A stretch of DNA of 64,000 nt, taken from the NCBI RefSeq assembly GCF_000373925.1, contig NZ_KB892752.1, positions 1-64,000 of the forward strand, given 5' to 3'. The stretch is from Actinopolymorpha alba DSM 45243. Lineage in GTDB: Bacteria; Actinomycetota; Actinomycetes; Propionibacteriales; Actinopolymorphaceae. Positions 34,691 to 43,842 of the stretch are shown one piece after another. The notes under the pieces were generated by a model. The model searched no databases, was not told where the DNA came from, and saw only the letters and a list, made by a program, of their open reading frames with translations. The translations under genes were made by a program, and so were the position numbers. Within the stretch, counting starts at the first letter, position 1; each line of letters starts with the position of its first letter.

Positions 34691-35521
34691 ATGTCCAGCG
34701 TCCCCAGCGTCACCCTCAACAACAGCGTGGAGATTCCCCAGCTTGGCTTCGGCGTCTGGCAGGTGCCTGACGACGAGGCGACCTCGGCTGTCCAGACCGC
34801 CATCGAGTCGGGATACCGCAGCATCGACACTGCCGCCATCTACCGCAACGAGGAGGGCACCGGGCGGGCGATCGCCGCGTCGGGCGTACCCCGCCACGAG
34901 CTCTTCATCACCACCAAGCTGTGGAACTCTGAGCAGGGTTATGACACCACGCTCGCGGCGTTCGACGAGAGCCTGCGCAAGCTGGGGCTCGACTACGTCG
35001 ACCTCTACCTGATCCACTGGCCGACGCCTGGCCAGGACAAGTATGTCGACACCTGGCGGGCGTTCGAGAAGCTGTACGCCGACGGACGGATCCGGGCGAT
35101 CGGCGTCTCGAACTTCCACGCCCACCACCTGAAGCGGCTCTTCGACGAGACCGAGACGGTGCCGGTCCTCAACCAGATCGAGCTGCATCCGTACCTCGCG
35201 CAGGGCCCGTTGCGGGAGTTCAACGCGCAGAACGGCATCGCGACCGAGGCGTGGAGCCCGCTCGCGCAGGGCGGTGACGTGCTGACGGACCCGGCGGTCG
35301 TCGCGCTCGGAGGGAAGTACGGCAAGACGCCCGCCCAGGTGATCATCCGCTGGCACCTCCAGCTCGGCAACGTGGTGATCCCGAAGTCGGTGACGCCGAC
35401 GCGGATCAGGGAGAACATCGACGTGTTCGACTTCGAGCTGTCCGCTGATGACGTGGCCGCGATCACGGCTCTGGACAAGGGGCAGCGCACCGGGGGAGAC
35501 CCCGACGTCTTCGGCGCCTGA
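34691..35521 (+). CDS. Aldo/keto reductase
   Basis: A 276-residue NADPH-dependent aldo-keto reductase, of the bacterial 2,5-diketo-D-gluconate reductase type. The tetrad is visible as Asp/Tyr in YRSIDTAAIYRNEEG, Lys in LFITTKLWNSEQGYD and His in YLIHWPTP. The cofactor region GNVVIPKSVTPTRIRENIDV and the family's GVSNFHAHHLKRL are also intact. It reduces small carbonyls; the natural substrate is unclear. The ATG at 34691 follows GGAGGATC. The GNAT gene is divergent, and the decayed AbiE pair lies downstream. Confidence 0.93.
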   Translation: MSSVPSVTLNNSVEIPQLGFGVWQVPDDEATSAVQTAIESGYRSIDTAAIYRNEEGTGRAIAASGVPRHELFITTKLWNSEQGYDTTLAAFDESLRKLGLDYVDLYLIHWPTPGQDKYVDTWRAFEKLYADGRIRAIGVSNFHAHHLKRLFDETETVPVLNQIELHPYLAQGPLREFNAQNGIATEAWSPLAQGGDVLTDPAVVALGGKYGKTPAQVIIRWHLQLGNVVIPKSVTPTRIRENIDVFDFELSADDVAAITALDKGQRTGGDPDVFGA

Positions 35522-35659
35522 GGCTCTGCTCTCTAGCTCTTTGAGGCGGCTCGGGACTCGCGCGACAGCGGGTCTCGGGCCGCCGCGTCGTCATCGGCTT
35601 GACACTCGCCGACGCCCTCGTCGTCAACATCGCCTTGACGGCCATCGTCGTCAGAGCCG

Positions 35660-36106
35660 TCACATCGCTCCGCGGCCGCGCTCTACGGTCTCGGTCACCT
35701 CCCGGCTGACGTCCACGAGTTCACCCTCCCCGCTCGCAAGCAGACCCGCCGCCCGGACGTCCGCCTCCATCGCGGAGATCTTCCGGATGGCAGCTGGCTC
35801 ACTCTCCACGGTCTTCCGGTCACCCGGCCACGCCGGATCACCGCGGATCTCCTCGCCGAGCGAGAGGATCCGGGAGCCGTCGGCGAGCTCATCGTCGACG
35901 CGCTCCGTTCTGGCAATGACTACCCCGGCACCGTCGCGCGCGCGATCGCGCCGTACGCCGCTACACATGGCCTTCGCCGTGGTGACGGCGTTGGCCTGCT
36001 TCGTTGGCTCCTGGACCTGACCGGAGACCTCGAACGGCAGACCTGGCTCGAAGAGGCTGCCGCCACCGACCCAGACGCAGACGGCGGGAAGAGCGGTGCC
36101 GCGTGA
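35660..36106 (+). pseudogene. AbiEi-type antitoxin, C-terminal part only
   Basis: The open frame ends in TGA at 36104-36106 and reads SHRSAAALYGLGHLPADVHE then FTLPARKQTRRPDVRLHRGD and LHGLPVTRPRRITADLLAER. This is the middle and C-terminal domain of AbiEi antitoxins of type IV toxin-antitoxin systems. The N-terminal winged helix that binds DNA and a credible start codon are missing; the sequence before 35660 does not continue the domain. The stop overlaps the GTG of the toxin gene, preserving the usual coupling. The system has probably lost its antitoxin function. Confidence 0.6.
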
Positions 36107-36741
36107 CGACCGACGAGCAGCGCTACAAGACGCCCGAGGCCGCCCGGCGCGCGGTCACCGACAAGCTGAAAGACCGAGCCGTGAGGATCACCGCCAACGG
36201 AGCTCAATCGGCCCGGGTCAAGGTCCGGTCCCTCATGGGCGCGAAGCTCTGGGCCGCCTTCCAGATCGACATCGTCGCCGACGGCGTTGTGATGACCGGG
36301 CTTCCCGAGCCGGTGCCACCGCTGACAGAGGTCCGCATCATTGACCGCGAGCGGGCGATCTGGAAGGCCTACCCGCTGGTCGACCACGTCGCCGACAAGG
36401 TCTGTGCGATCCTCGAGCGCCATAACGGCAAGCCCTCGACCCGCTTCAAGGACCTTGTCGACCTGGTCGCGATCAGTCGCGGCGCAACCGTCGAAGCCGA
36501 TCTCCAGAAACGGGCCTTGGGAAATGAGGCTGTACGACGGGACCTCGAGTTGCCAGCCGCCTTCGACGTTCCCGACCGGACCATCTGGGAGCGCGGTTAC
36601 CGCGCCGAGGCCCGCCGTACGGTCGGCCTCGGCGCGGTCGATCTCGAGGCAGCATTGACCGTCGTACGGCCGTTCCTCGATCCGCTCCTCGACGGCACGG
36701 CCACAGGCTCCTGGGGCCCCGACGCCCGAGCCTGGGCGTAG
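36103..36741 (+). CDS. AbiEii-family toxin lacking its nucleotidyltransferase core
   Basis: A 212-residue AbiEii-type protein. The start RYKTPEAARRAVTDKLKD and the C-terminal half (AFQIDIVADGVVMTGLPEPV, YPLVDHVADKVCAILERHNG, PSTRFKDLVDLVAISR) match the family. Active AbiEii proteins carry, between these parts, a segment with a KGG-x-AL strand and a D-[IL]-D motif that binds metal and nucleotide. Here TDKLKD runs directly into RAVRITANGAQ, so about 80-100 residues appear deleted in frame. The family acts by transferring nucleotides to tRNA or other targets; this product is probably inactive. Confidence 0.7.
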   Translation: MTTDEQRYKTPEAARRAVTDKLKDRAVRITANGAQSARVKVRSLMGAKLWAAFQIDIVADGVVMTGLPEPVPPLTEVRIIDRERAIWKAYPLVDHVADKVCAILERHNGKPSTRFKDLVDLVAISRGATVEADLQKRALGNEAVRRDLELPAAFDVPDRTIWERGYRAEARRTVGLGAVDLEAALTVVRPFLDPLLDGTATGSWGPDARAWA

Positions 36742-36780
36742 CCACGCCGCACGTCGATCTCGTCCGCAGAATCGCGAACC

Positions 36781-37368
36781 TCACACCAGCTGGGTAATCG
36801 CCTCGACCAGAAGCCAGACCCCGAAGATCGCGAACAACGCGGACGCGCCGTACCGCACCGCCTTCTCCGGCAGTCGCTTCCCCAGCTGCTGCCCGATCAC
36901 AATGGCGATCGCGTCCGCGACGACCATGCCGACGGTGGATCCCAGCCAGGTGCCGAACCACCCGTGCTGGGTGGCCAGGGTGATCGTGGCGAGCATCGTC
37001 TTGTCGCCGAGTTCGGCCAGGAAGAACGCAATGGTGACGGCGATGATCGCGGATCGCTTTGCCCGCTGGGCTTTCTGGCGTTCATTCTCGGTCAGGACGT
37101 CGCCACGAAGTGTCCATCCCGCGAAGCCGAGGAACGCGATCGCCGCGATCAGTGTGATCCATTCCGTGGGCAGGGCCGCGCCGAGACCGAAACCGAGGCC
37201 GACCGAGACGGCATGCACCACGGCCGTCGCGACGGTGATCCCGATCAGTACCGGCATGGCCCGGTAGCGAGTGGCGAAGGTCAGGGCCATCAGCTGTGAC
37301 TTGTCCCCGAGCTCCGCGACGAAGATGACTCCGAAGCTGATGAGGAAGCTGGTGGTCAGGGCGTCCAT
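36781..37368 (-). CDS. TMEM165/GDT1 (UPF0016) family Mn/Ca exporter
   Basis: A 195-residue membrane protein with six predicted helices in two homologous halves. Each half carries the family signature E-x-GDK-[ST]: FVAELGDKSQLMAL at residues about 17-30 and FLAELGDKTMLATI at about 115-128. These acidic motifs form the cation path. Bacterial members export manganese and protect against Mn excess. That fits the yybP-ykoY-type riboswitch in its leader. It is a single gene; the ATG at 37368 has GAGGAG 8 bases upstream. Confidence 0.93.
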   Translation of the reverse strand: MDALTTSFLISFGVIFVAELGDKSQLMALTFATRYRAMPVLIGITVATAVVHAVSVGLGFGLGAALPTEWITLIAAIAFLGFAGWTLRGDVLTENERQKAQRAKRSAIIAVTIAFFLAELGDKTMLATITLATQHGWFGTWLGSTVGMVVADAIAIVIGQQLGKRLPEKAVRYGASALFAIFGVWLLVEAITQLV

Positions 37369-37427
37369 ACGGGCGTTTCTCCTCGATCCGTGCCGGACCG
37401 AGGGCTAGCCCAACTGGGATGGCAGCC

Positions 37428-37556
37428 AAAACCTCGACCCGGCATATCGCCTGGGTCGAAGGTCTCGCCCGCCTCGACAGGAGGCCGCCGGGCCGGGCAT
37501 CCATCGGGGACGCCAGTGTGTCGACCACGGCGTTGTGGGCTACTCCCCTTCGCGCT
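37428..37556 (-). promoter_or_regulatory. yybP-ykoY-type manganese riboswitch
   Basis: On the minus strand the leader of the UPF0016 exporter contains AAGGGGAGTAGCCC (complement of 37537-37550), the conserved 5' element of yybP-ykoY Mn2+ riboswitches. Some 80 bases later comes a hairpin GACCTTCGACCC ... GGGTCGAGGT and the element TTTTGGCTGCC, which can pair back toward the start. This riboswitch class commonly controls UPF0016/TMEM165 exporters, so family, position and orientation agree. The boundaries are approximate. Mn2+ would be expected to turn expression on. Confidence 0.78.
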
Positions 37557-37676
37557 GACAAGGGTGGCCCGGGACCCGCTTGATTGTCAAACAGTTGCGC
37601 AAGTATTCGAGGGTTGTGCCGAACGTCACACCGCCAGATGCCTCCGAACGCTGTCGTACGGAAGAATCGGGAGGTG

Positions 37677-38093
37677 ATGAGCGACCCTGGCGAACCACCC
37701 CGTTCAGCGGGTCCGTCCTCTGGGCACCAGCCCGCGGCACCTACGCCTCCGACGGCTCCGCAGCTCAAGGCCGCCGCCGACACGTTCGACCTGCTGTCCG
37801 CGCCCACGCGGCTGCACCTGGTGTGGCTGCTCGCCCGCCATGAGTACGACGTCGGCACCCTCGCCGAGCACACCGGCGCCACCGTCGCCGCGGTGAGCCA
37901 GCACCTCGCCAAGCTCCGCCTCGCCAGCCTGGTCACCGCGCGTCGGGACGGAAGGCGGCAGATCTACGCGGTGGAGGACCCGCACGTGCTCACGCTGATC
38001 GAGCAGATCTTCGAGCACATCGCGCCCGACGGTTCGCTCGCGCCCGACCCTCCGACGCCGACCCACCCGAGCCGCCGCCCGCCAGCGGGCTGA
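37677..38093 (+). CDS. ArsR-family transcriptional regulator
   Basis: A 138-residue winged-helix repressor. A Pro/Ala-rich N-terminal tail of about 30 residues precedes the ArsR core: AADTFDLLSAPTRLHLVWLL, YDVGTLAEHTGATVAAVSQH (recognition helix), LAKLRLASLVTARRDGRRQI and YAVEDPHVLTLIEQIFEH. No Cys-rich metal site (such as ELCVCD) is seen, so arsenic or cadmium sensing of the classic type is unlikely; His residues in AVEDPHV and IFEHI could bind Zn or Ni. GGGAGG directly precedes the start, with GTG/ATG alternatives 3 bases apart. It is divergent from the Mn exporter leader. No target gene is adjacent. Confidence 0.85.
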   Translation: MSDPGEPPRSAGPSSGHQPAAPTPPTAPQLKAAADTFDLLSAPTRLHLVWLLARHEYDVGTLAEHTGATVAAVSQHLAKLRLASLVTARRDGRRQIYAVEDPHVLTLIEQIFEHIAPDGSLAPDPPTPTHPSRRPPAG

Positions 38094-38169
38094 CCGCCGG
38101 TGACCTTACCCCCGGCGTGCTGACCGCCAGGGCCAGCTGACAAACCACCCCGCCGACGGCAGGCCGGCC

Positions 38170-38832
38170 TCAGGGCGTCGCGTGGCCCGACTCCCACGCC
38201 CAGGCGGCGATGCCAACCCGGTTGCGTACGCCGAGCTTGCGCTGGATGTTCGCAATGTGCGTCTTCGTCGTACCAGCCGAGATGAAGAGCTCAGCGCCGA
38301 TCTCGGCGTTCGTCCTGCCCGTGGCGACCAGCCGGGCGACCTCGATCTCGCGGTCGGTGAGCGTCTCCTGCGGTCGCGCCCCTGACGCCGGCCGCTGCGC
38401 GGTCAGGTGCCGCAGCAGCCGTACCGTCACGGAGGGGCTGATGAGCGTGTCGCCGGCCATCGCCGCGCGTACGGCCTCGACCAGCAGCGTGGGCCCGGAC
38501 CGCTTCAGGAGGAAGCCACAGGCGCCGTGCCGCAGAGCCGTGTGGACGTACTCGTCGAGGTCGAACGTCGTCACCACCACGACCTTCACCGGGTCCTCGA
38601 CGTCGGGGCCGGCGAGCTGGCGGGTGAGTTCGAGCCCGTCGAGGCGGGGCATGCGGATGTCGGCGAGTACGACGTCAGGGCGCAGGAGCCGGGCCAGCTC
38701 CAGCGCGGAGGCGCCGTCCGCTGCTTCGCCGACGACCTGCATGTCGGGTTGGGCGTCCAGGATCAGGCGGAATCCGCTGCGGATGTTCTCCTGGTCGTCC
38801 GCGATGAGGATGCGGGTGGTCACGTCGGTCAT
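38170..38832 (-). CDS. NarL/LuxR-type response regulator
   Basis: A 220-residue two-component regulator. The receiver domain starts RILIADDQENIRSGFRLILD, has the phosphorylated Asp in VVLADIRMPRLDGLE and the switch Thr in VVVVTTFDLDEYV. The C-terminal LuxR helix-turn-helix is LTDREIEVARLVATGRTNAE then LFISAGTTKTHIANIQRKLG. The start MTDVTT at 38832 is chosen because the kinase stop lies 4 bases upstream, so the two genes form an operon. Target genes are unknown. Confidence 0.93.
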   Translation of the reverse strand: MTDVTTRILIADDQENIRSGFRLILDAQPDMQVVGEAADGASALELARLLRPDVVLADIRMPRLDGLELTRQLAGPDVEDPVKVVVVTTFDLDEYVHTALRHGACGFLLKRSGPTLLVEAVRAAMAGDTLISPSVTVRLLRHLTAQRPASGARPQETLTDREIEVARLVATGRTNAEIGAELFISAGTTKTHIANIQRKLGVRNRVGIAAWAWESGHATP

Positions 38833-38836
38833 GCTG

Positions 38837-40159
38837 TCAGGCCGATTCCGTGCTGGGCAGGGGGAGCGACGCCGTCGTACGCCAACCGGCGCTGCCATGG
38901 GGTCCGGCGCTGAGCCGACCACCGAGCGCCTCGACGCGTTCGGTCAGGCCGAGGAGCCCAAGCCCGCCACCGCGGCGTTCGCCGGCATCGAACGCCGCCG
39001 ACGCCGGGACCGCCGAGGCCGCCGAGGCCGCTGAGCCCACTGAGCCCGCTGGGGCCAAAGCCGACGATGCCGGGCTGCTGTCGTTCGTCACGGTCACCGT
39101 CAACGCGGGGTTGCCCGCGGTGCCGGACCGCTCGATGACCACGGTGACGTGGGAGGCGGTCGGCGCGTGCCGGCGTACGTTCGTCAACGCCTCGACGATG
39201 ATCCGGTAGACGGTGGTGTCGACCTCGCGCGGGATCTGAACGCCGTCCGGCGCCACCTGGAGGTCAACGGTGCTCTGGCCGCTCGCGGCGAAACGCGCGA
39301 CAAGGTCGGGTACGTCGGCGGTTCCGACCAACGGCATACGGCTGGCAGGACCGCCTAGCTCAGGTCCACCGGCCGGCTCATCGCCAGTGTCGTCAGCGCC
39401 GGTAGCGGGCGATTCCTCCACATCGTGGAGCATGTGCACGGTGCGGTCCATGGCGGCCAGCGCCTGAAGGCCGGCCTCCTCGATCCGTTTGAGGGCGTCC
39501 AGCACCGCATCGGGGTCGTGCGGCGCGATCACCTGGGCCGCCTGCGCCTGGACGACGATGCCGCTCACGTCGTGTGCCACGAAATCGTGCAGATCACGCG
39601 CCAACTCCAGGCGCTGCGACCGGCGGGCGGCCAGCACCGCGCGGACGCGGTTGGCGTCCAGAGATCGCAGGTAGCTTCCGCCGAGGATCGCGCAGACCGC
39701 TCCGGTCGTCCAGAACGCCACCGCGGCGGCCTGGTCCATGGGCGGGAGCGCCTTGATCGGGCGGAGGATGAGGGTCGCCTGGGCGACACTCGCGAGGCCC
39801 GCATAGAACCACACCTGCGGAACCGGCACATGGCGGACGACCAGGACGATCAGCCAGATGAGCGCTGCGAGTTCGGCGAGGCCGGCTACCTGGATGGGTG
39901 TGCTGTTCGGTGCGGCCCACAGCAGCGTGACGCCGAGGGAGACGGCCGACACAGCCGCTGACACCGCCATCACCCGGCGGGCCGGTCTGGCGCCACCGAT
40001 CAGCAGGCCGAGTAGGCCAGCTACGGCCACCCCCGTGGGCACGGTGACGAACGGGCCGGCGAACGGCGCCGCGACGACGCCGAGCGCGACCGTGCTCGTG
40101 GCGACGGCCACGGCGACCCGGCTCCGGGTCACCAGGCGCGCCTCCCGCTGCTTCCGCAT
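38837..40159 (-). CDS. NarL-type (HisKA_3) sensor histidine kinase
   Basis: A 440-residue membrane kinase, partner of the regulator at 38170. About five or six hydrophobic helices fill the first 165 residues (for example VPTGVAVAGLLGLLIGGA). The dimerisation helix LELARDLHDFVAHDVSGIVV carries the phosphorylated His. The ATPase domain has the N box YRIIVEALTNVRRHA and the G boxes around GGGLGLLGLTERVEALGG. An Ala/Ser/Gly-rich insert of about 35 residues (SSALAPAGSVGSAASAASAV) sits within the ATP lid, longer than usual. The helical sensor has no extracytoplasmic domain, which suggests that it senses the membrane. Confidence 0.9.
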   Translation of the reverse strand: MRKQREARLVTRSRVAVAVATSTVALGVVAAPFAGPFVTVPTGVAVAGLLGLLIGGARPARRVMAVSAAVSAVSLGVTLLWAAPNSTPIQVAGLAELAALIWLIVLVVRHVPVPQVWFYAGLASVAQATLILRPIKALPPMDQAAAVAFWTTGAVCAILGGSYLRSLDANRVRAVLAARRSQRLELARDLHDFVAHDVSGIVVQAQAAQVIAPHDPDAVLDALKRIEEAGLQALAAMDRTVHMLHDVEESPATGADDTGDEPAGGPELGGPASRMPLVGTADVPDLVARFAASGQSTVDLQVAPDGVQIPREVDTTVYRIIVEALTNVRRHAPTASHVTVVIERSGTAGNPALTVTVTNDSSPASSALAPAGSVGSAASAASAVPASAAFDAGERRGGGLGLLGLTERVEALGGRLSAGPHGSAGWRTTASLPLPSTESA

Positions 40160-40446
40160 GGGAAGAGGGTAGGCAGGGCGACCGACGGCCGGCGTCCGCC
40201 AAACAGCCGAGCCCGCCAGACGCCGTACGCCGTCCAGTCAGCCGATCGGCCGATCTGGTTCGCCGGCCGCACAACCGGGGTCGTCCCCGCCGGCGACCGT
40301 GCGGCGGCACCCCTCAGTCCCGCCCGGCGCCAGCGTCCCAGCCCCGCGCCCGCCCCCTACCCGCCGGCACCGTGGGGTCCTTGCGTACGATCAGCTGCGA
40401 CGTGGCTGGCATCCAGTGGCTCACACGCCCAGAGGAAAGAGGTCCC

Positions 40447-41079
40447 GTGGTCGGTCAGAGGCACACTCGTCGACTTGCCGGAGTCGCACTCGTCGCCGCG
40501 CTGGGGCTCTCCGGCTGCGGTGCTGCCGCCGCCGCGAAGCCTGGCGCTGCGGCCCAGGTGGGCGGCGAGGCGATCTCGGTGAGCTATGTCCAGAAGCAGC
40601 TGGACGAGCTGCTCGCGCAGGCCGGTCGTACCAACCTCGGTCAGACCGAGCTCGCCGACACCCAGCGCGCCCTGTTGCAGCAGCTCATCGAGGACTCCCT
40701 GATCGTCGCCACCGGGGAACGCCTCGGCGTCACGGCGAACCAGTCGGCGGTCGACAAGGTGAAGGACGAGATCAAGGCCCAGCAGGTCATGATCCCGGCC
40801 GACATGCTCGACGGGTTCGCCCGCTGGGTGGCGCTTCGCCGCGACCTCGCCACGAAGCTCCTGGGCGTGGCGCCGACCACCCAGGATGAGCAGGTCAAAG
40901 CCGACGAACTCATCGCCCAGGAGTTGGCCAAGACCGCCAAGGCGGTCGGCGTGACGGTCAACCCCCGCTACGGCGAGTGGAGCGGCGCACAGCTGCGGCC
41001 CGGTGGCCAGCTCGTCACCACCGAGCCCACCGCGCCGGCGACCGGGCTCCCTGAGGCTCCGGCTCCCGCCGGCCCATAG
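40447..41079 (+). CDS. SurA N-terminal domain lipoprotein
   Basis: A 210-residue lipoprotein. The signal RLAGVALVAALGLSGCG has a lipobox (LSGC). The mature part follows the SurA/PrsA N-terminal fold: VGGEAISVSYVQKQLDELLA, then RALLQQLIEDSLIVATGERL and VDKVKDEIKAQ. No parvulin PPIase domain follows. A Pro-rich tail (TEPTAPATGLPEAPAPAGP) ends it. It could chaperone secreted proteins at the outer face of the membrane. The gene precedes mazG, as in many actinobacteria. The GTG start has GAGGT nearby. Confidence 0.85.
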   Translation: MVGQRHTRRLAGVALVAALGLSGCGAAAAAKPGAAAQVGGEAISVSYVQKQLDELLAQAGRTNLGQTELADTQRALLQQLIEDSLIVATGERLGVTANQSAVDKVKDEIKAQQVMIPADMLDGFARWVALRRDLATKLLGVAPTTQDEQVKADELIAQELAKTAKAVGVTVNPRYGEWSGAQLRPGGQLVTTEPTAPATGLPEAPAPAGP

Positions 41080-41115
41080 CCTCGTGTCATTGAGCCTCGT
41101 GCCATCGTCGGTACC

Positions 41116-42138
41116 GTGACCAGCGGTCGTGTCGTCCTGCTCCTGACCACCCCGCGGGTGGCTCCCGGTCTGCTGGCCTGGCCGGCGTGGGAGCTGCTGC
41201 GTAGCGCTGACCGGGTGTTGACCGGCGACCCGCACCACTCCCAGCTACCCGCGATCGCCGCGGCGGGCGTGGCTGTCGAGACTCTCGATCAACCGGACGC
41301 GCCGCTCGCCGTCGCCCGCACCCTCCTCGACGCCGCCCGGGCCGGCCGTACCCTCGTCTGGCTCACGGCCGACGACGGGGACCCTGGGCTGGCCGACGCG
41401 CTCGGCCAACTGCTCGCCGGCCAGGCCGAAGCGGGCGTGCCGGACCTGCCCGAACTCGAGGTACTCCCTGGTTCGTACGACCTGCCAGGCTCCCGGCTGC
41501 TCGACCTGCTCTCGGTGATGGACCAGCTCCGTGACCGGTGCCCGTGGGTCAAGCAGCAGGACCACCGGTCGCTGGTGCGGTACCTCATCGAGGAGGCGTA
41601 CGAAACGGTCGAGGCGATCGAGACCGGTGACCGCACGCATCTGCGGGAGGAGCTGGGCGACCTGCTCTTCCAGGTGGTGTTCCACGCCCGGCTCGCCGAG
41701 GAGCACGCCGAGTCGCCGTGGGCGATCGACGACGTGGCGGGTGATCTGGTCGAGAAGTTGGTACGCCGCAACCCGCACGTCTTCGGCGAGGCGACGCCCG
41801 CCGACGTGGCCGAGATCGAGAACGTCTGGGACCAGCTCAAGCTCGCCGAAAAGCGGCGTACGTCCGCCGTCGAGGGCGTACCCCTCGGCCTGCCCGGACT
41901 CACGCTCGCCGAGAAGCTCCTCGGACGTACGTCCCGAGCCGGCCTCGACCTTCCCCTCCCGCGGGTGGAGCCGCTGCCTGACCAGCCGACGGCCGAGCAG
42001 CTGGGCGAGGCGTTGTTCGGGCTGGTGAACGCCGCACGGGAGGCCGGCCTGGATCCCGAACAGGCACTCCGCGACGCCTGCCGCCGCTACATCGCCGCCG
42101 TCCACGCCGCCGAATCCGGGTCGGGCTCGGGTTCCTGA
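41116..42138 (+). CDS. mazG: Nucleoside triphosphate pyrophosphohydrolase MazG
   Basis: A 340-residue MazG, which hydrolyses NTPs and dNTPs to monophosphates and cleans abnormal nucleotides. The catalytic domain begins with LLSVMDQLRDRCPWVKQQDH and has the EE-x-x-E metal site in LIEEAYETVEAIE, then LREELGDLLFQVVFHARLAE, followed by EKLVRRNPHVFG and ENVWDQLKLAEK. The first 110 residues (VVLLLTTPRVAPGLLAWPAW) are a decayed tetrapyrrole-methylase-like domain typical of actinobacterial MazG. It is a GTG start. It lies between the SurA-type lipoprotein and eno, the common actinobacterial order. Confidence 0.94.
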   Translation: MTSGRVVLLLTTPRVAPGLLAWPAWELLRSADRVLTGDPHHSQLPAIAAAGVAVETLDQPDAPLAVARTLLDAARAGRTLVWLTADDGDPGLADALGQLLAGQAEAGVPDLPELEVLPGSYDLPGSRLLDLLSVMDQLRDRCPWVKQQDHRSLVRYLIEEAYETVEAIETGDRTHLREELGDLLFQVVFHARLAEEHAESPWAIDDVAGDLVEKLVRRNPHVFGEATPADVAEIENVWDQLKLAEKRRTSAVEGVPLGLPGLTLAEKLLGRTSRAGLDLPLPRVEPLPDQPTAEQLGEALFGLVNAAREAGLDPEQALRDACRRYIAAVHAAESGSGSGS

Positions 42139-42159
42139 GCAGCAGCCGCCGCCACCCAC

Positions 42160-42246
42160 AATGACCACGTATACGTGGCGCGTACCTGCCTCACATGGCA
42201 CCGACACCATGTGAGGCGGGTAATGACCACGTATACGTGATCATTG
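42160..42246. repeat. CACGTATACGTG palindromic element, copies 2 and 3 with a hairpin between
   Basis: Two palindromes, ATGACCACGTATACGTGG (from 42161) and AATGACCACGTATACGTGAT (from 42222), flank the hairpin GCCTCACATGG / CCATGTGAGGC (42188-42217). The hairpin plus right palindrome is nearly the same as the element at 53895-53974. It lies between mazG and eno. Confidence 0.75.
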
Positions 42247-42267
42247 TGGAGCGGGCTCGGTGGGCCT

Positions 42268-42301
42268 GAGGTCGCGCAAGTAAGGGGCGCCGCGCGACCT
42301 C
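42268..42301. repeat. Palindromic repeat (GGTCGCGC family), shortened copy
   Basis: The 10-base arms GAGGTCGCGC and GCGCGACCTC enclose AAGTAAGGGGCGCC. Compared with 14121-14168, one inner arm (CGCCCCTATCC) is missing while the outer arms and GGGGCGCC are kept, as expected from a deletion in a shared element. It lies in the eno upstream region. Confidence 0.6.
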
Positions 42302-42304
42302 TAA

Positions 42305-43726
<1,422 letters not shown>

Positions 43727-43752
43727 GTGCCCGGCCCGCTGCTGGTCCTGGC

Positions 43753-43788
43753 GTACGACGGCGGCCCGGGTATGGGCGGCCGTCGTAC
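43753..43788. terminator. Hairpin after eno
   Basis: The arms GTACGACGGCGGCCC and GGGCGGCCGTCGTAC pair over 15 bases with two mismatches and a 6-base loop, 27 bases after the enolase stop. No U-tract is present. It may attenuate rather than fully stop transcription into the divIC-like gene. Confidence 0.6.
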
Positions 43789-43842
43789 CCGCCAGCACGG
43801 GCCATCTCCCGCACCCGTGACCGCTGTCGTGAGGGGGCTTTG

